From contig NZ_BSEC01000001.1 in assembly GCF_027923385.1 (NCBI RefSeq), forward strand, positions 1,066,501-1,130,500: a stretch of 64,000 nt of DNA. The letters are read 5' to 3'. Below are positions 39,719-48,334 of this stretch, piece after piece. The stretch's first letter is position 1. Every line of letters starts with the position of its first letter. Below the pieces are notes generated by a model. The model was not told the origin of the DNA and searched no databases. It was given only the letters and a program-made list of their open reading frames with translations. Made by a program: the position numbers and the translations under genes. Source of the stretch: Methylocystis echinoides (GTDB lineage: Bacteria; Pseudomonadota; Alphaproteobacteria; Rhizobiales; Beijerinckiaceae).

Positions 39719-40516
39719 CTACTTGTTTTCCACAGGAACGAACCTTGCGCTCAGTATCGGCTGCGAGCCCGGAATCATGGCGTAAAGCGGCGTGGCGTCC
39801 TTTGTCGTAAACGCCTCGGACGGCGGGCGGCGAGGCGGCAGGGGCGGGTTTTCAAGCGCCGCGGGCGAGCGGGAGATCGTGGTCGAAGGATCGGAGCGCG
39901 CGACCGTGTCCGACGATGCGCGGGGAAGATTCTCGCGGTCGGCGACGGCGATGCGGATGGACGCCTTGGGCTGGTCCTCGGGCGTCGAAAGCGCGCTGGC
40001 GACGGCGGTCTGCACCCGACGGGCGATATCGCCGAAGGGATTTGCGGTGGGCGCGTAGGCGGCCGGCGCATCCGGCCGGGCGCTCGCAACGGCCGTGGGC
40101 GCGGTCTGCCGCTGCTTCCGGCTCGCGATCAAGACCGGGTTGTCGCCGTTGCAGTTGCGCATCCCGAGCGCGATCAGTTCGCTGCCGCGCAAGATCCTGT
40201 ATTCTCGCGTGAGATATCCCAGTCTCTGCTGCACCGTCGCGGGATAGGAAGCGAAAAGCTTGGCCGAAATGCCGAGATCGACTTCGCGCGTAATGGCGTT
40301 ATAGGCCTGATGGAACTTGATCTGGGAGTCGGGATAGACGCAGACGTTCGGCAAGCTGAGGGCGAGGGTGCAGGCGGAGCGGCATTCGTGCAGCCGAACC
40401 TCGCGATTCTCGCGCCGATATTGCTCGGTCTGGGCTTCGTAGTCGGTCACGAGACCCCCGACGTCCTTGTAGACGACCACGGGGGCTGGCGCCGGGGGCG
40501 GCGAAAGATATCCCAA
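39719..40516 (-). CDS. hypothetical protein with ClpP-like N-terminal half
   Basis: A 265-residue protein. Residues about 20-130 (GGLVTDYEAQTEQYRR; HECRSACTLALSLPNVCVYP; KFHQAYNAI) resemble periplasmic ClpP/crotonase-fold proteins of the COG3904 type in which a Ser follows a Cys-x-Ser segment. The C-terminal half is disordered and carries PLPPRRPPSEAF, like the DUF882 neighbour. The start is TTG at 40516, with no clear signal peptide, so the N-terminus may be misplaced. Function unknown. Confidence 0.6.
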   Translation of the reverse strand: MGYLSPPPAPAPVVVYKDVGGLVTDYEAQTEQYRRENREVRLHECRSACTLALSLPNVCVYPDSQIKFHQAYNAITREVDLGISAKLFASYPATVQQRLGYLTREYRILRGSELIALGMRNCNGDNPVLIASRKQRQTAPTAVASARPDAPAAYAPTANPFGDIARRVQTAVASALSTPEDQPKASIRIAVADRENLPRASSDTVARSDPSTTISRSPAALENPPLPPRRPPSEAFTTKDATPLYAMIPGSQPILSARFVPVENK

Positions 40517-40599
40517 AACGCACCTCTACACTCTACGGGCGGGCGTAACGCTTGACGGAATCTTCACCATCATAGGGTGAACACAATCTTAAGGAGCAA

Positions 40600-41628
40600 T
40601 CAGCTCCTTATGCCCACCCGCAAGCCCGGCGCTGGACGTTCTTGCAGAACATTGCGGCGAAAATGAAATAGAGCCGCCGGCCGCCCGCCGGTTCGCAAAG
40701 ACATCTCGCCGGTGGGTTCCACAATCGCGGAGGTTTCGACGAGCCGACGGAAATTTTGCTTGTGCAGATGGCGACCTGCGATCGCCTCAACTGTGCGTTG
40801 CAGTTCGGTGAGCGTAAAGGCTGCCGGCATCAGTTCAAAGATGACTGGCCGATACTTCATTTTGGCCCGCAGCCGGCCCATGGCGGTGGCGAGGATGCGG
40901 CGGTGATCGTGGCGCATGGGCGCGCCGAGCGGCTCCAGCGCGCCGCGCCGGGCCGCCGCCTCGCGGCCATCCCGAAGGGCCTCCTCGACCATGCCGGCTT
41001 CATAGAGCAGTTCATAGCGCTCGAGGACATTTTCCTCGTTGAAGCCGCGCTTGCCAAAAAGCAGCTCGACGCGCTGGCGGCGCGAAAGTCCGGACGCGAT
41101 GGCGTCGGGCGCGTCCGCCACCCAGTCGCCGAGGCCGGCGAGGATCGTCGTTTCGATCAGGTCCGGGCGGCCGTTGCGCCAGTCCTCCCAGGGGAAGAAA
41201 TCATACCAGCTTCGCCAGGCGCCGAAGGCGGGGCGCTGCGCGTCTTCACCGCTCCGGGTCAGCGCGAGATAGCCAACCGAGACGACATGCGGATCGCGGT
41301 CCCCGGCTCGCGCGTGGCGGCCGCGATCCCCGAAGGTGTAAAGCTGCTCGACATAGCCGAGCGGCGCGCCGGTCTGTTCGGCGACCCAGCTGCGCAGGCC
41401 GATCTCGAAGGTGCGATGACGGACAGGATCGAAGGGGCCGGAGGGCAGCGCCGCCTCTGCGGTCTTGTCGTCTGCGCGGGCGGTCAGGATGAGCGGCGCA
41501 TCCCCTCTCACAGCGACAATCGCCGCCGTGAGGCCGATTTCGACGGGTGGGGACAGCGCCCGGCCCGCCGCTTTCCCGGGCCCGTCGATCAGGCCAGTTC
41601 GAGCGCGAAAGGCGCTCCCTCGAAACAA
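40600..41628 (-). CDS. NrtR-like regulator: NUDIX domain plus winged helix
   Basis: A protein of about 342 residues. The N-terminal NUDIX-like part (IGLTAAIVAVRGDAPLILTA; FGDRGRHARAGDRDPHVVSV) resembles ADP-ribose-sensing domains. The C-terminal wHTH (FTLTELQRTVEAIAGRHL, HKQNFRRLVETSAIVEPTGE) is the NrtR DNA-binding signature. The likely role is transcriptional control of NAD metabolism. The NUDIX box is incomplete, as in regulators that lost hydrolysis. The start is uncertain: TTG 41628 is the best candidate, inside the upstream phosphatase gene, and the frame further upstream is shadow. Confidence 0.7.
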   Translation of the reverse strand: MFRGSAFRARTGLIDGPGKAAGRALSPPVEIGLTAAIVAVRGDAPLILTARADDKTAEAALPSGPFDPVRHRTFEIGLRSWVAEQTGAPLGYVEQLYTFGDRGRHARAGDRDPHVVSVGYLALTRSGEDAQRPAFGAWRSWYDFFPWEDWRNGRPDLIETTILAGLGDWVADAPDAIASGLSRRQRVELLFGKRGFNEENVLERYELLYEAGMVEEALRDGREAAARRGALEPLGAPMRHDHRRILATAMGRLRAKMKYRPVIFELMPAAFTLTELQRTVEAIAGRHLHKQNFRRLVETSAIVEPTGEMSLRTGGRPAALFHFRRNVLQERPAPGLRVGIRS

Positions 41629-42107
41629 TCGGCGCCGCGGCCGATGGCGGCGATGGCTGCGGCCATGCGCCCTTCTCGGCCCAAACGGCGATCGGCCAGC
41701 GCGACAAGGCGCCGGTTCGGCGTCGCCGTTGGCGAAATGCGGCGCAGCTCCCGCGCCAGTTCGAACTCGCAGCGGTGCGGAGCCAGCGCGCAGGCGGCGA
41801 CATAGGCGGCGGCCGGCGAACGGCTGACGCCGGCATAGCAGTGGATCACGAGCGGGTCCGCCTGATCCCATTGCTCGAGGAAGGCGAGAAGCCGGTCGAT
41901 ATGTTCCTCGCCCGGCAGGATATGCCCGTCGACGGCCGTGTCGATGTCGGAAACGGCGATACGCAGATGGCGCTCATGCGCAATGCCGCAGGGCCGCACC
42001 AGCGAGGCGCCGGCGGTCAGAATCGTCACGAGCGAGCGCGCGCCGCTGGCGCGGACCGTGTCGACCACCTTGGTCATGGAACAGACGTACAGTCGCCCGC
42101 TCGACAT
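41589..42107 (-). CDS. tyrosine/dual-specificity protein phosphatase family
   Basis: A 172-residue phosphatase with the active-site P-loop VIHCYAGVSRSPAAAY (CX5R) and an upstream conserved Asp region (VSDIDTAVDGHILP). Substrate unknown. ATG 42107 follows AGAGGG at a good distance; earlier in-frame starts lack one. It overlaps the NrtR-like gene downstream and follows the HD hydrolase by 20 bases, so tag, the HD gene, this gene and the NrtR-like gene probably form one operon. Confidence 0.83.
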   Translation of the reverse strand: MSSGRLYVCSMTKVVDTVRASGARSLVTILTAGASLVRPCGIAHERHLRIAVSDIDTAVDGHILPGEEHIDRLLAFLEQWDQADPLVIHCYAGVSRSPAAAYVAACALAPHRCEFELARELRRISPTATPNRRLVALADRRLGREGRMAAAIAAIGRGADCFEGAPFALELA

Positions 42108-42127
42108 CGAAACCCTCTTGGCCTTGC

Positions 42128-42754
42128 TCAACCTTGGTCAATCTCGCGAAAGCGGGCGAGAAAACGCGCCTGAGTGGCCTCCACGGGGGTTGGCGTGATC
42201 TCGACCGACAGCGCCTGCGGCGAGATCGCAGGGCGGCCGAAAATGCGCTCGGCTTCGCGCCGTGTAAAGCCTGCAAGCGCCACCGCCTCGAAAAATGCCG
42301 CCGCCCGGTCGGCCTGTTTGGCGAGTTTCAGCGTCGCCGGGGCTGGCGCGGCGGGAAGTGAAAAGCGCAGCAGGATCGCGCTCAATATCTTGTTTTCAGT
42401 AGATTTATAGGCGTCGCCGATCACCGCCTTGAACGGCGAGATCATGTCCCCGATGACATATTCGGGCGCGTCATGCAGCAGCATGAAGAGGCGCTCGCCG
42501 CGTCCGATCGCGGGCTCGATCTGCGCCGCGATCCTTTCAACCAGCAGACTGTGCTGCGCGACGGAGAAGATGTGCGGACCGATGGTTTGGCCGTTCCAGC
42601 GGGCGACGCGGGAGAGACCGTGGGCGATGTCTTCGATCTCGATATCGAGCGGGGAGGGGTCGAGAAGGTCGAGCCGGCGCCCGGAGAGCATGCGCTGCCA
42701 GGCCCGGGCGGGGACGTTTCTGGGCAGGCCTTTTCCGGCGGATGAGCCAGTCAT
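42128..42754 (-). CDS. HD-domain hydrolase (YfbR-like)
   Basis: A 208-residue HD-superfamily phosphohydrolase: the first His in FSVAQHSLLVER, the HD pair in LFMLLHDAPEYVIGDM and a later Asp in KLAKQADRAAAFFEA. It resembles 5'-deoxynucleotidase YfbR-type proteins that hydrolyse dNMPs. The start ATG 42754 follows the tag stop at once. Neighbours in the same direction are tag and a phosphatase. Confidence 0.82.
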   Translation of the reverse strand: MTGSSAGKGLPRNVPARAWQRMLSGRRLDLLDPSPLDIEIEDIAHGLSRVARWNGQTIGPHIFSVAQHSLLVERIAAQIEPAIGRGERLFMLLHDAPEYVIGDMISPFKAVIGDAYKSTENKILSAILLRFSLPAAPAPATLKLAKQADRAAAFFEAVALAGFTRREAERIFGRPAISPQALSVEITPTPVEATQARFLARFREIDQG

Positions 42755-42755
42755 C

Positions 42756-43388
42756 TCAGCCCTTTGCCCGCACATGGCAGTCGGCGAGGTGATCATTCAC
42801 CATCCCGACCGCCTGCATGAATGCGTAAACAATTGTCGGCCCGCAGAATTTGAAGCCCTTGGCCTTGAGGTCCTTCGACAGGCGCATCGAAATCGGGCTC
42901 TGCGTCGGCACGTCACTGATTCGCTTCGGGTTATTCACGATGGGCGCGCCATCGACGAAGTCCCAGAGGTATGTCGAAAAACCATGCGCCGCCTCGATTT
43001 CCAGCCAGGCCCGCGCTGACAGCACAGCGCCCTCGATCTTGGCGCGATTGCGCACGATGTCGCCGTTTTGCATCAGGGAATGCACGCGCCTGCCGTCGAA
43101 GCGGGCGATCGCGGCGGGATCGAAGCCCTCGAAGGCGCGTCGGAACGCCTCTCTCTTGCGCAGAATCGTGATCCAGGACAGCCCGGCCTGAAAGCCATCG
43201 AGGATCAGCTTCTCGAACAGCGCGCGACCGTCCGTCTCGGGTTTGCCCCATTCCTGGTCATGATAGGCGACGTAAAGCGGGTCGAGCCCCGGCCACGGGC
43301 AGCGCGGCAGACCGTCCTCATGCAGAACCACGCAATCCCCCCAGCTTGCTGGTTGTTGGCGGGCCGACGGCAAGGCGTTGCTCTCCAT
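42756..43388 (-). CDS. tag: DNA-3-methyladenine glycosylase I
   Basis: Excises 3-methyladenine from alkylated DNA. A 210-residue protein with RCPWPGLDPLYVAYHDQEWG (zinc Cys and the catalytic-site WG), FEKLILDGFQAGLSWITILRKR (HhH region) and the C-terminal zinc ligands GMVNDHLADCHV. Start ATG 43388; an internal start near LHEDGLPRCPW would match the family core better. First gene of the tag-HD-phosphatase-NrtR run. Confidence 0.93.
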   Translation of the reverse strand: MESNALPSARQQPASWGDCVVLHEDGLPRCPWPGLDPLYVAYHDQEWGKPETDGRALFEKLILDGFQAGLSWITILRKREAFRRAFEGFDPAAIARFDGRRVHSLMQNGDIVRNRAKIEGAVLSARAWLEIEAAHGFSTYLWDFVDGAPIVNNPKRISDVPTQSPISMRLSKDLKAKGFKFCGPTIVYAFMQAVGMVNDHLADCHVRAKG

Positions 43389-43562
43389 GGTGGTCGGAAT
43401 GAGCGCTTTATGACGTGTTCAGATTGCGTTCACAACCGTGTTGGGACTATCGTTGCGCCGCCGCTGGACGCGTCGCCGCAGCCATATGGCGCGCTGCATG
43501 CTTGGTTGCGCCCGTCAAGTCGCCGTCAAGTGTCTCAAAGCGGCTTCATAAGGGAGATTTAT

Positions 43563-44102
43563 ATGGTGATCCGTCTTGTTGTTTCCCGCGCTGCGGTGGG
43601 CCTCGTCGCCATGGGCCTCGGCGTGGCCGTCTCGGGCGAAGCCTTCGCCCAGGCCAATGTGCTGAAGGAATGCGGATCTCGCTATCAGGCCAAAAAGGCC
43701 GCCAATGAGCTCGGCGGTCAGAGCTGGCAGGAGTTTCTGAAGGAATGCCGCGCGAGCCTGACGGAAGCCCCTGCGGCCGAGGCCAAGCCGGCTGAGGCTG
43801 CGCCCGCGGAAGCGGCTAAGCCCGCCGAGCCCGCCAAGCCCGCTGAAACCGCCGCGCCTGCCGAAGCCGCGAAGCCCGCGGAAGCGGCCAAGCCGGCTGA
43901 AACGGCGAAGCCGGCCGAGGCCGCCAAGCCTGCGGAAGCCGCCAAGCCGGCCGACGCCAAGGCGGCGACTCAGGCCCGCCAGAAGAAATGCGCCGCGGAG
44001 TGGAAGGCTCAGAAGGCCGAACTGCTCAAGAGCGACAAGAAGCTGACCTGGCCGAAATATTGGAGCGCCTGCAACAAGCGCCTGAAGGAAGCCGGCGAGT
44101 AA
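43563..44102 (+). CDS. secreted Ala/Lys/Pro-repeat protein with paired Cys motifs
   Basis: A 179-residue protein: signal peptide (to about residue 30, ending AFA), a segment with CGSRYQAKKAANELGGQSW and FLKECRASL, then about 65 residues of PAEAAKPAE repeats, then a second similar segment (KKCAAEWKAQKAEL, WPKYWSACNKRL). The two ends look like copies of one Cys-x-Cys helical unit (PsiF-like) joined by a flexible repeat linker. Probably periplasmic. ATG 43563 follows GGGAG, and a strong terminator follows the gene. Confidence 0.78.
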   Translation: MVIRLVVSRAAVGLVAMGLGVAVSGEAFAQANVLKECGSRYQAKKAANELGGQSWQEFLKECRASLTEAPAAEAKPAEAAPAEAAKPAEPAKPAETAAPAEAAKPAEAAKPAETAKPAEAAKPAEAAKPADAKAATQARQKKCAAEWKAQKAELLKSDKKLTWPKYWSACNKRLKEAGE

Positions 44103-44125
44103 AATATCAAAGCGCGTTGCGCCAA

Positions 44126-44160
44126 ACGCCCGGTGGAGAATCCGCCGGGCGTTTTTTTTT
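44126..44160 (+). terminator. rho-independent terminator
   Basis: Stem AACGCCCGGTGGA / TCCGCCGGGCGTT (one G-T pair) with a 3-base loop followed by a run of eight more T residues, 23 bases after the repeat-protein stop. Confidence 0.92.
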
Positions 44161-44193
44161 GGTCGAAACCAATCTTGCCCGCTGCGCGGGTTC

Positions 44194-44628
44194 ATGTCAC
44201 ACGACTGGGAAATGGTGGTCGAGGAGGGGCGAGTGGAAAAAGGCGAGTTGCGAAAGCTGCAGGCGTTTCTGCGCCGCTCCTTCGGCAATGACGATATTCG
44301 CGTCGCGCTTGATCCGAAGGATACGGAGACCGCCGCCGTGCATCTCGGCGAGCGCAAGATCGCAACCATCTCGGTTGACGACGAGGACGGCGACCGCTCC
44401 TTCGCCTATGAGATGAAAATCCCGGTGGGCCGGGAGGTGCTGCAATCCTATCTTCGCAAATTGTTCGAAAACGACGCCCTGACCATCGTGGCGCGTGGCC
44501 GCAAGACCGACTCGGTCGAGTTGAACAGCGGCGGCGATTTTCTCGGCGTCATCTCCGCTGATGATGCGAAGCTTTCCACTTTCACGCTGCAGATGGCCAT
44601 CCTCGATTTCGATCTCGAGGAAGAGTGA
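44194..44628 (+). CDS. tandem DUF3126 protein
   Basis: A 144-residue acidic protein made of two copies of a unit usually found once in about 70-residue DUF3126 proteins. The first is LRKLQAFLRRSFGNDDIRVA...KIATISVDDEDG, the second LQSYLRKLFENDALTIVARG...DFLGVISADDAKL, ending AILDFDLEEE. Each copy is a helix followed by a beta meander. Cytoplasmic; function unknown. Start ATG 44194. Confidence 0.75.
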   Translation: MSHDWEMVVEEGRVEKGELRKLQAFLRRSFGNDDIRVALDPKDTETAAVHLGERKIATISVDDEDGDRSFAYEMKIPVGREVLQSYLRKLFENDALTIVARGRKTDSVELNSGGDFLGVISADDAKLSTFTLQMAILDFDLEEE

Positions 44629-44630
44629 CC

Positions 44631-45242
44631 TCATCCTGCGGCGCGCGCGGGGCGACGCCGCATTCGCGCAAGCAGATCACGCGCGCCGTCAAATAGCGCG
44701 TCCCAATGTTCGAGCAATTCGCGCGGATAGCGCAGCTCCACATCGATAACCCCGTCCCTGAACAAGGACAGACATTCCTCGCCAGGGACGCCCGTCTGCG
44801 CCTTTGGGCAGCGCGCAAAAAATGCGCGGCCGTCTGGCGGCGAGAGCAGCAGTTCTTCCGACTCATAAGGCGATTCCGCCTCGAAACGCCGCAGCACCAG
44901 GCCACCGGGACCTTCCAGCGTTTCGGAGGTCAGGAAGCGCCCGTAGAGCTTCGACGGTCGCTCCTGCGGGTCCAGGCTCTCCTCGGAAGGCGTCAAGGTC
45001 AGCTTTACAGGTGCGACGCCGCCGCGACCCGCGACAAATCCGGGAAAGGAAGCCAGGAAGGCCAGTCGGTCGGCAAGTCCGCCGGCCGCTGTCGCGTCGT
45101 CGCGCGCATAGGCAGGCTGGTAAGCAAAGCTCAATCCCGCGAGCTCGGCATGAATGACGTCCGGCCCCTCCCTTCTTGTCAGAACGGCCAGGGCGGCCCC
45201 GGCCACGAGGGCGAGCAGCAGAACGGCGAGGGCGTATTTCAT
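44631..45242 (-). CDS. membrane-anchored hypothetical protein
   Basis: A 203-residue protein with an N-terminal membrane anchor (about residues 3-20, YALAVLLLALVAGAALAVL) and a periplasmic domain with two Cys (FFARCPKAQ, GEECLSLF), probably a disulfide. The motif YGRFLTSETLEGPGGLVLRRF and the C-terminal VELRYPRELLEHWD look like a compact beta-rich domain. The family is not recognised. It is convergent with the DUF3126 gene, 2 bases apart. Confidence 0.65.
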   Translation of the reverse strand: MKYALAVLLLALVAGAALAVLTRREGPDVIHAELAGLSFAYQPAYARDDATAAGGLADRLAFLASFPGFVAGRGGVAPVKLTLTPSEESLDPQERPSKLYGRFLTSETLEGPGGLVLRRFEAESPYESEELLLSPPDGRAFFARCPKAQTGVPGEECLSLFRDGVIDVELRYPRELLEHWDALFDGARDLLARMRRRPARAAG

Positions 45243-45269
45243 CTGGATGTCAGTGCGTCACGGCGGCGA

Positions 45270-45719
45270 TCAATTTTTTATCCGCCACGCGCCATTGTCG
45301 CGGCAGGCCTGGCCCCGGGCTTCCCTCGGCCGGCCGTTGATGAAGATCTTGTGCGTATATTCCCGGCAATCGCCATTCTCCGGACCGGGCGTGACAAAGC
45401 CATAGGACCCGCGACTCCCGCGCCAGCTCTTGCGCGTTCCCGATGACACCGCCTCCTGTTGGGCCCCGATCGCTGCGTTGCGGTCCCTCTCGTCTAGGGA
45501 CTGTCCGATCGGCCCGTCGAGAACGCCAGCGGCGGGCGGCTGCGGGGTGGACTCTGCAGGCGCCGCAAGCGTCATGGCAGGCGCCGCAGGCGTCATGGCA
45601 GGCGCCGCAGGCGTCTTGGCGGGCGCCGCAAGCGTCGTGGGCGCCGGCGCGGGGGAGTTGCAGGCGCCAAGGCTCGCGGAAAGGAGCGTTATCGCAAGTG
45701 TCGCTTTCGCGCGCGTCAT
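45270..45719 (-). CDS. lipoprotein with surface-antigen-like C-terminus
   Basis: A 149-residue protein with lipobox LLSASLGACN (lipidated Cys about 20). A linker of three or four near-identical APAxTPA/APAMTxAAPA repeats follows. The C-terminal about 70 residues (GDCREYTHKIFINGRPREARGQACRDN) resemble the end of 17-kDa surface antigens of Rickettsia and Rhizobiales. The glycine-zipper part of that family is absent, so this is a short variant. Start ATG 45719. Confidence 0.75.
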   Translation of the reverse strand: MTRAKATLAITLLSASLGACNSPAPAPTTLAAPAKTPAAPAMTPAAPAMTLAAPAESTPQPPAAGVLDGPIGQSLDERDRNAAIGAQQEAVSSGTRKSWRGSRGSYGFVTPGPENGDCREYTHKIFINGRPREARGQACRDNGAWRIKN

Positions 45720-45774
45720 CGGCAAGTCCGCAAATGTTGAGCTGAAGCTGTCATGCCGGAAGGCGCGCGCGCTG

Positions 45775-47160
45775 TCAAAAGCCGGGAAGGCGAAGTTTCG
45801 CGCGCAGGCCACCTGCCGGGCTGTCGTCCAGTTCGAGCGCGCCCCCATAGGCTGCCGCGAGATCGGCGACGATCGAAAGGCCCAGACCCGAGCCCGGTTT
45901 GGTCTCGTCGAGGCGGCGCCCCCGTTCGGTGGCCTGCGCACGCAGATGCGGCGCGAGGCCCGGCCCATCGTCGTCGATGGTGACGAGAAGGGCGCTGCGA
46001 CCGGCGCCGTCGTCTGCATCCGGCGCAATAGACAGGGCGACATGGCTCTTCGCCCATTTTCCGGCGTTGTCCAGCAGATTGCCGATCATCTCTTCGAGAT
46101 CCTGGCGTTCGCCGAGGAATTTGAGCTCGGCGCCGACATTGCCCGAGAAGGCGACGCCTTTCTCGCCATAGATCTTGGTGAAGGTTCGCAGCAGCGCCTC
46201 GGTGCAGGGCGCAAGCGGAGTCGCCGCGCCGAGCGCCCCGCCGCGGGCGGCGGCGCGCGCGCGATCGAGGTAAAATGAAATCTGGTCGCGCATGATGCGC
46301 GCCTGCTCATTGACCTTTTCGGCAAGCGGCGAAGGCGCCGCGTCGGCTTCGTTGACCATGACGCTGAGCGGCGTCTTCAGGGCATGGGCGAGATTGCCGA
46401 CCTGTGTGCGCGCCCGCTCGAGAATGTCGCGATTCGCGCCAATGAGAAGATTGAGCTCCACGGCGAGCGGCGCGACTTCATCAGGATACGCGCCCGTGAT
46501 GCGGTCCCGTTCGCCCCGGCGAATTGAAACGAGTTCGCGCTGGAGCAGTCGCAAGGGACGCAGGCCGAAACGCACCTGAAAGGCCGCGACGCCGGCGAGC
46601 GCGATCGCCAGCGCGGCGAAGGCGACAATGAGTTCGAACTGGAAGCGCGCGATCTGCTCTTCCATTTCTTCCGTGGCGGCGGCGACCTGAACGAGATAGA
46701 TGCCCGTGTCGCCCGCGTCGATCACGCGTTCGACAATACGGAGACGTCGTCCATCAGGCCCCTTTGCGTCGCCGCGTCGCGAGCCGCCGACGCCGGCCTG
46801 AACACCGAGATCGGAGAGCTTCGGCAGGCGCTCGGCGAAAAGCGAACGCGACGTTTTGATCTCATGCGCGGAGTCGTCCATCCGCGTGATTTGCCAGTAC
46901 CAACCCGATCCGGGCAGTTCGAATTGCGGGTCGCCGAGTTGGCCCGGACCGGTTCGACCCTCCTGGCCCGACTCGGAGACGTCCGCGACGATGGCGCGGA
47001 GATAGACATCAAGCCGACGCTCGAAAATTTCGTCGGCTTCCTGCCGGTAATAGGCCGTGAAAAAAACGCTCGCGACAAGCAGCACGACGGAGCTCAACGC
47101 CGCCGCCGTCAGGAAGAGCCGCGTCGCGATGGAGCGGCTGATGAAGCGCGACAGGCGCAT
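45775..47160 (-). CDS. sensor histidine kinase, OmpR-partner type
   Basis: A 461-residue kinase with two membrane segments (about 14-36 and 170-192) around a periplasmic sensor of about 130 residues, a HAMP-like linker, a HisKA with the phospho-acceptor His in VGNLAHALKTPLSVMV, and a HATPase with IGNLLDNAGKWAK, DDGPGLA and GSGLGLSIVADLAAAYGG. It follows its regulator after 4 bases. Arrangement and motifs resemble PhoQ-like kinases; the stimulus is unknown. Start ATG 47160. Confidence 0.9.
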   Translation of the reverse strand: MRLSRFISRSIATRLFLTAAALSSVVLLVASVFFTAYYRQEADEIFERRLDVYLRAIVADVSESGQEGRTGPGQLGDPQFELPGSGWYWQITRMDDSAHEIKTSRSLFAERLPKLSDLGVQAGVGGSRRGDAKGPDGRRLRIVERVIDAGDTGIYLVQVAAATEEMEEQIARFQFELIVAFAALAIALAGVAAFQVRFGLRPLRLLQRELVSIRRGERDRITGAYPDEVAPLAVELNLLIGANRDILERARTQVGNLAHALKTPLSVMVNEADAAPSPLAEKVNEQARIMRDQISFYLDRARAAARGGALGAATPLAPCTEALLRTFTKIYGEKGVAFSGNVGAELKFLGERQDLEEMIGNLLDNAGKWAKSHVALSIAPDADDGAGRSALLVTIDDDGPGLAPHLRAQATERGRRLDETKPGSGLGLSIVADLAAAYGGALELDDSPAGGLRAKLRLPGF

Positions 47161-47164
47161 GAGC

Positions 47165-47845
47165 CTAGCGTTTTCCGTCAACCTGCGCCGGCGGGGCGGC
47201 CATGTAGCCGAGACCGCGAATGGTCTGGATCAGCTCGACGCCGAGTTTCTTGCGCAGGCGGCCGACAAAAACCTCGATGGTGTTGGAATCCCGATCGAAG
47301 TCCTGGTCGTAAATATGTTCGATGATCTCGCTGCGCGAGACGACCCGGCCGCTGTGATGCATCAGATAGGCGAGAAGCCGGTATTCGTGCGAGGTGAGCT
47401 TCACCGGGGCGCCGTCGACGACGACGCGGCCGGCCTTTGTGTCCAGACGCACGGGGCCGCAGACGATCTCATTTGTCGCGTGTCCGGTCGCGCGGCGCAG
47501 CAGGGCGCGGATGCGCGCGAGCACTTCCTCCATATGGAAAGGCTTGGCGACGTAGTCGTCGGCGCCCGCGTCGAAGCCCTGCACCTTTTCGCTCCAGCGA
47601 TCGCGCGCCGTCAGAATCAGCACCGGCATGGCGCGGCCCGCGGCGCGCCACGATTCAAGCACCGCGATCCCGTCCTTTTTCGGCAGGCCGATATCCAGCA
47701 CGACGGCGTCATAGGCCTCCGTCTCGCCGAGAAAATAGCCTTCCTCGCCGTCGAAGGCGCGGTCGACCGCATAGCCTGACTGTTCCAGCGCCTCGGCGAT
47801 CTGGCGGTTGAGGTCCTTATCGTCTTCGACGACGAGCAGCCGCAC
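47165..47845 (-). CDS. OmpR/PhoP-type response regulator
   Basis: A 226-residue regulator: receiver with acidic pair LLVVEDDKDLN, phospho-acceptor Asp in AVVLDIGLPKKDG and Lys in YVAKPFHMEE. The winged-helix output is LTSHEYRLLAYLMHHSGRVVS to VGRLRKKLG and IRGLGYMA. GTG 47845 with GAGGAG upstream fits better than the TTG/ATG options up to 47881. The cognate kinase is the next gene and the upstream PepSY-like gene is probably a target or accessory. Confidence 0.93.
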   Translation of the reverse strand: MRLLVVEDDKDLNRQIAEALEQSGYAVDRAFDGEEGYFLGETEAYDAVVLDIGLPKKDGIAVLESWRAAGRAMPVLILTARDRWSEKVQGFDAGADDYVAKPFHMEEVLARIRALLRRATGHATNEIVCGPVRLDTKAGRVVVDGAPVKLTSHEYRLLAYLMHHSGRVVSRSEIIEHIYDQDFDRDSNTIEVFVGRLRKKLGVELIQTIRGLGYMAAPPAQVDGKR

Positions 47846-47877
47846 TTTTCTTTCTCCTCGCGAAACCTGATCCCGCT

Positions 47878-48237
47878 TCAATGATCCCTGTGGCCAGAAT
47901 GGGGCTTACCCGTCTCGGCGTCGAACAGGACGCGGACGATTCGCCCATCTGGGCGCAGGAGGCGGATTTCGTAGACAAGCAGATCGTCGAGACGACACAG
48001 ACGCGCGCCGAGCGCCTCACCCTGGTGTTCATGCGCCGCGGCCCGCATGCAGGCGAAAGGATCGGCGAGCTTGTGGGCCTCGATCCTTTCGCGGGTCTGC
48101 GCCGTCGAAAAACATTGCGCGCGAGGAGACGCATGTTCGGCCTGTTCTCCCTCTTCCGCCGCGCGCGCGCCGCCGGCCCCGGCCGCGATCGCGGCGAGGA
48201 GGAGGCGGCCTGATAAAAGCAACGCAGCGACTCGCAT
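47878..48237 (-). CDS. PepSY-like periplasmic protein
   Basis: A 119-residue protein with a signal peptide (to about residue 26, ending ARA) and a C-terminal PepSY-like unit (LDDLLVYEIRLLRPDGRIVRVLFDAETGK). Two Cys (RAQCFST, FACMRAA) precede it and the tail is His-rich (HSGHRDH). PepSY proteins upstream of PhoP-like regulators are common and may modulate the kinase or an envelope protease. It lies 32 bases before the response regulator, same strand. Confidence 0.78.
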   Translation of the reverse strand: MRVAALLLSGRLLLAAIAAGAGGARAAEEGEQAEHASPRAQCFSTAQTRERIEAHKLADPFACMRAAAHEHQGEALGARLCRLDDLLVYEIRLLRPDGRIVRVLFDAETGKPHSGHRDH

Positions 48238-48334
48238 GTCTTCCCCGGTCAGAACCTCGGCCGCTTTTCCTGAACGGCCGATGAACGATGATAATTCGCC
48301 ATCATCATGGCGGGCTTCAGGGCGCTGCGCAAAT

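Noticed and set aside
43718..43960. 80-residue Ala/Gly/Ser repeat protein on the minus strand
   Set aside because: Mirror image of the PAEAAKPAE repeats in the plus-strand gene.
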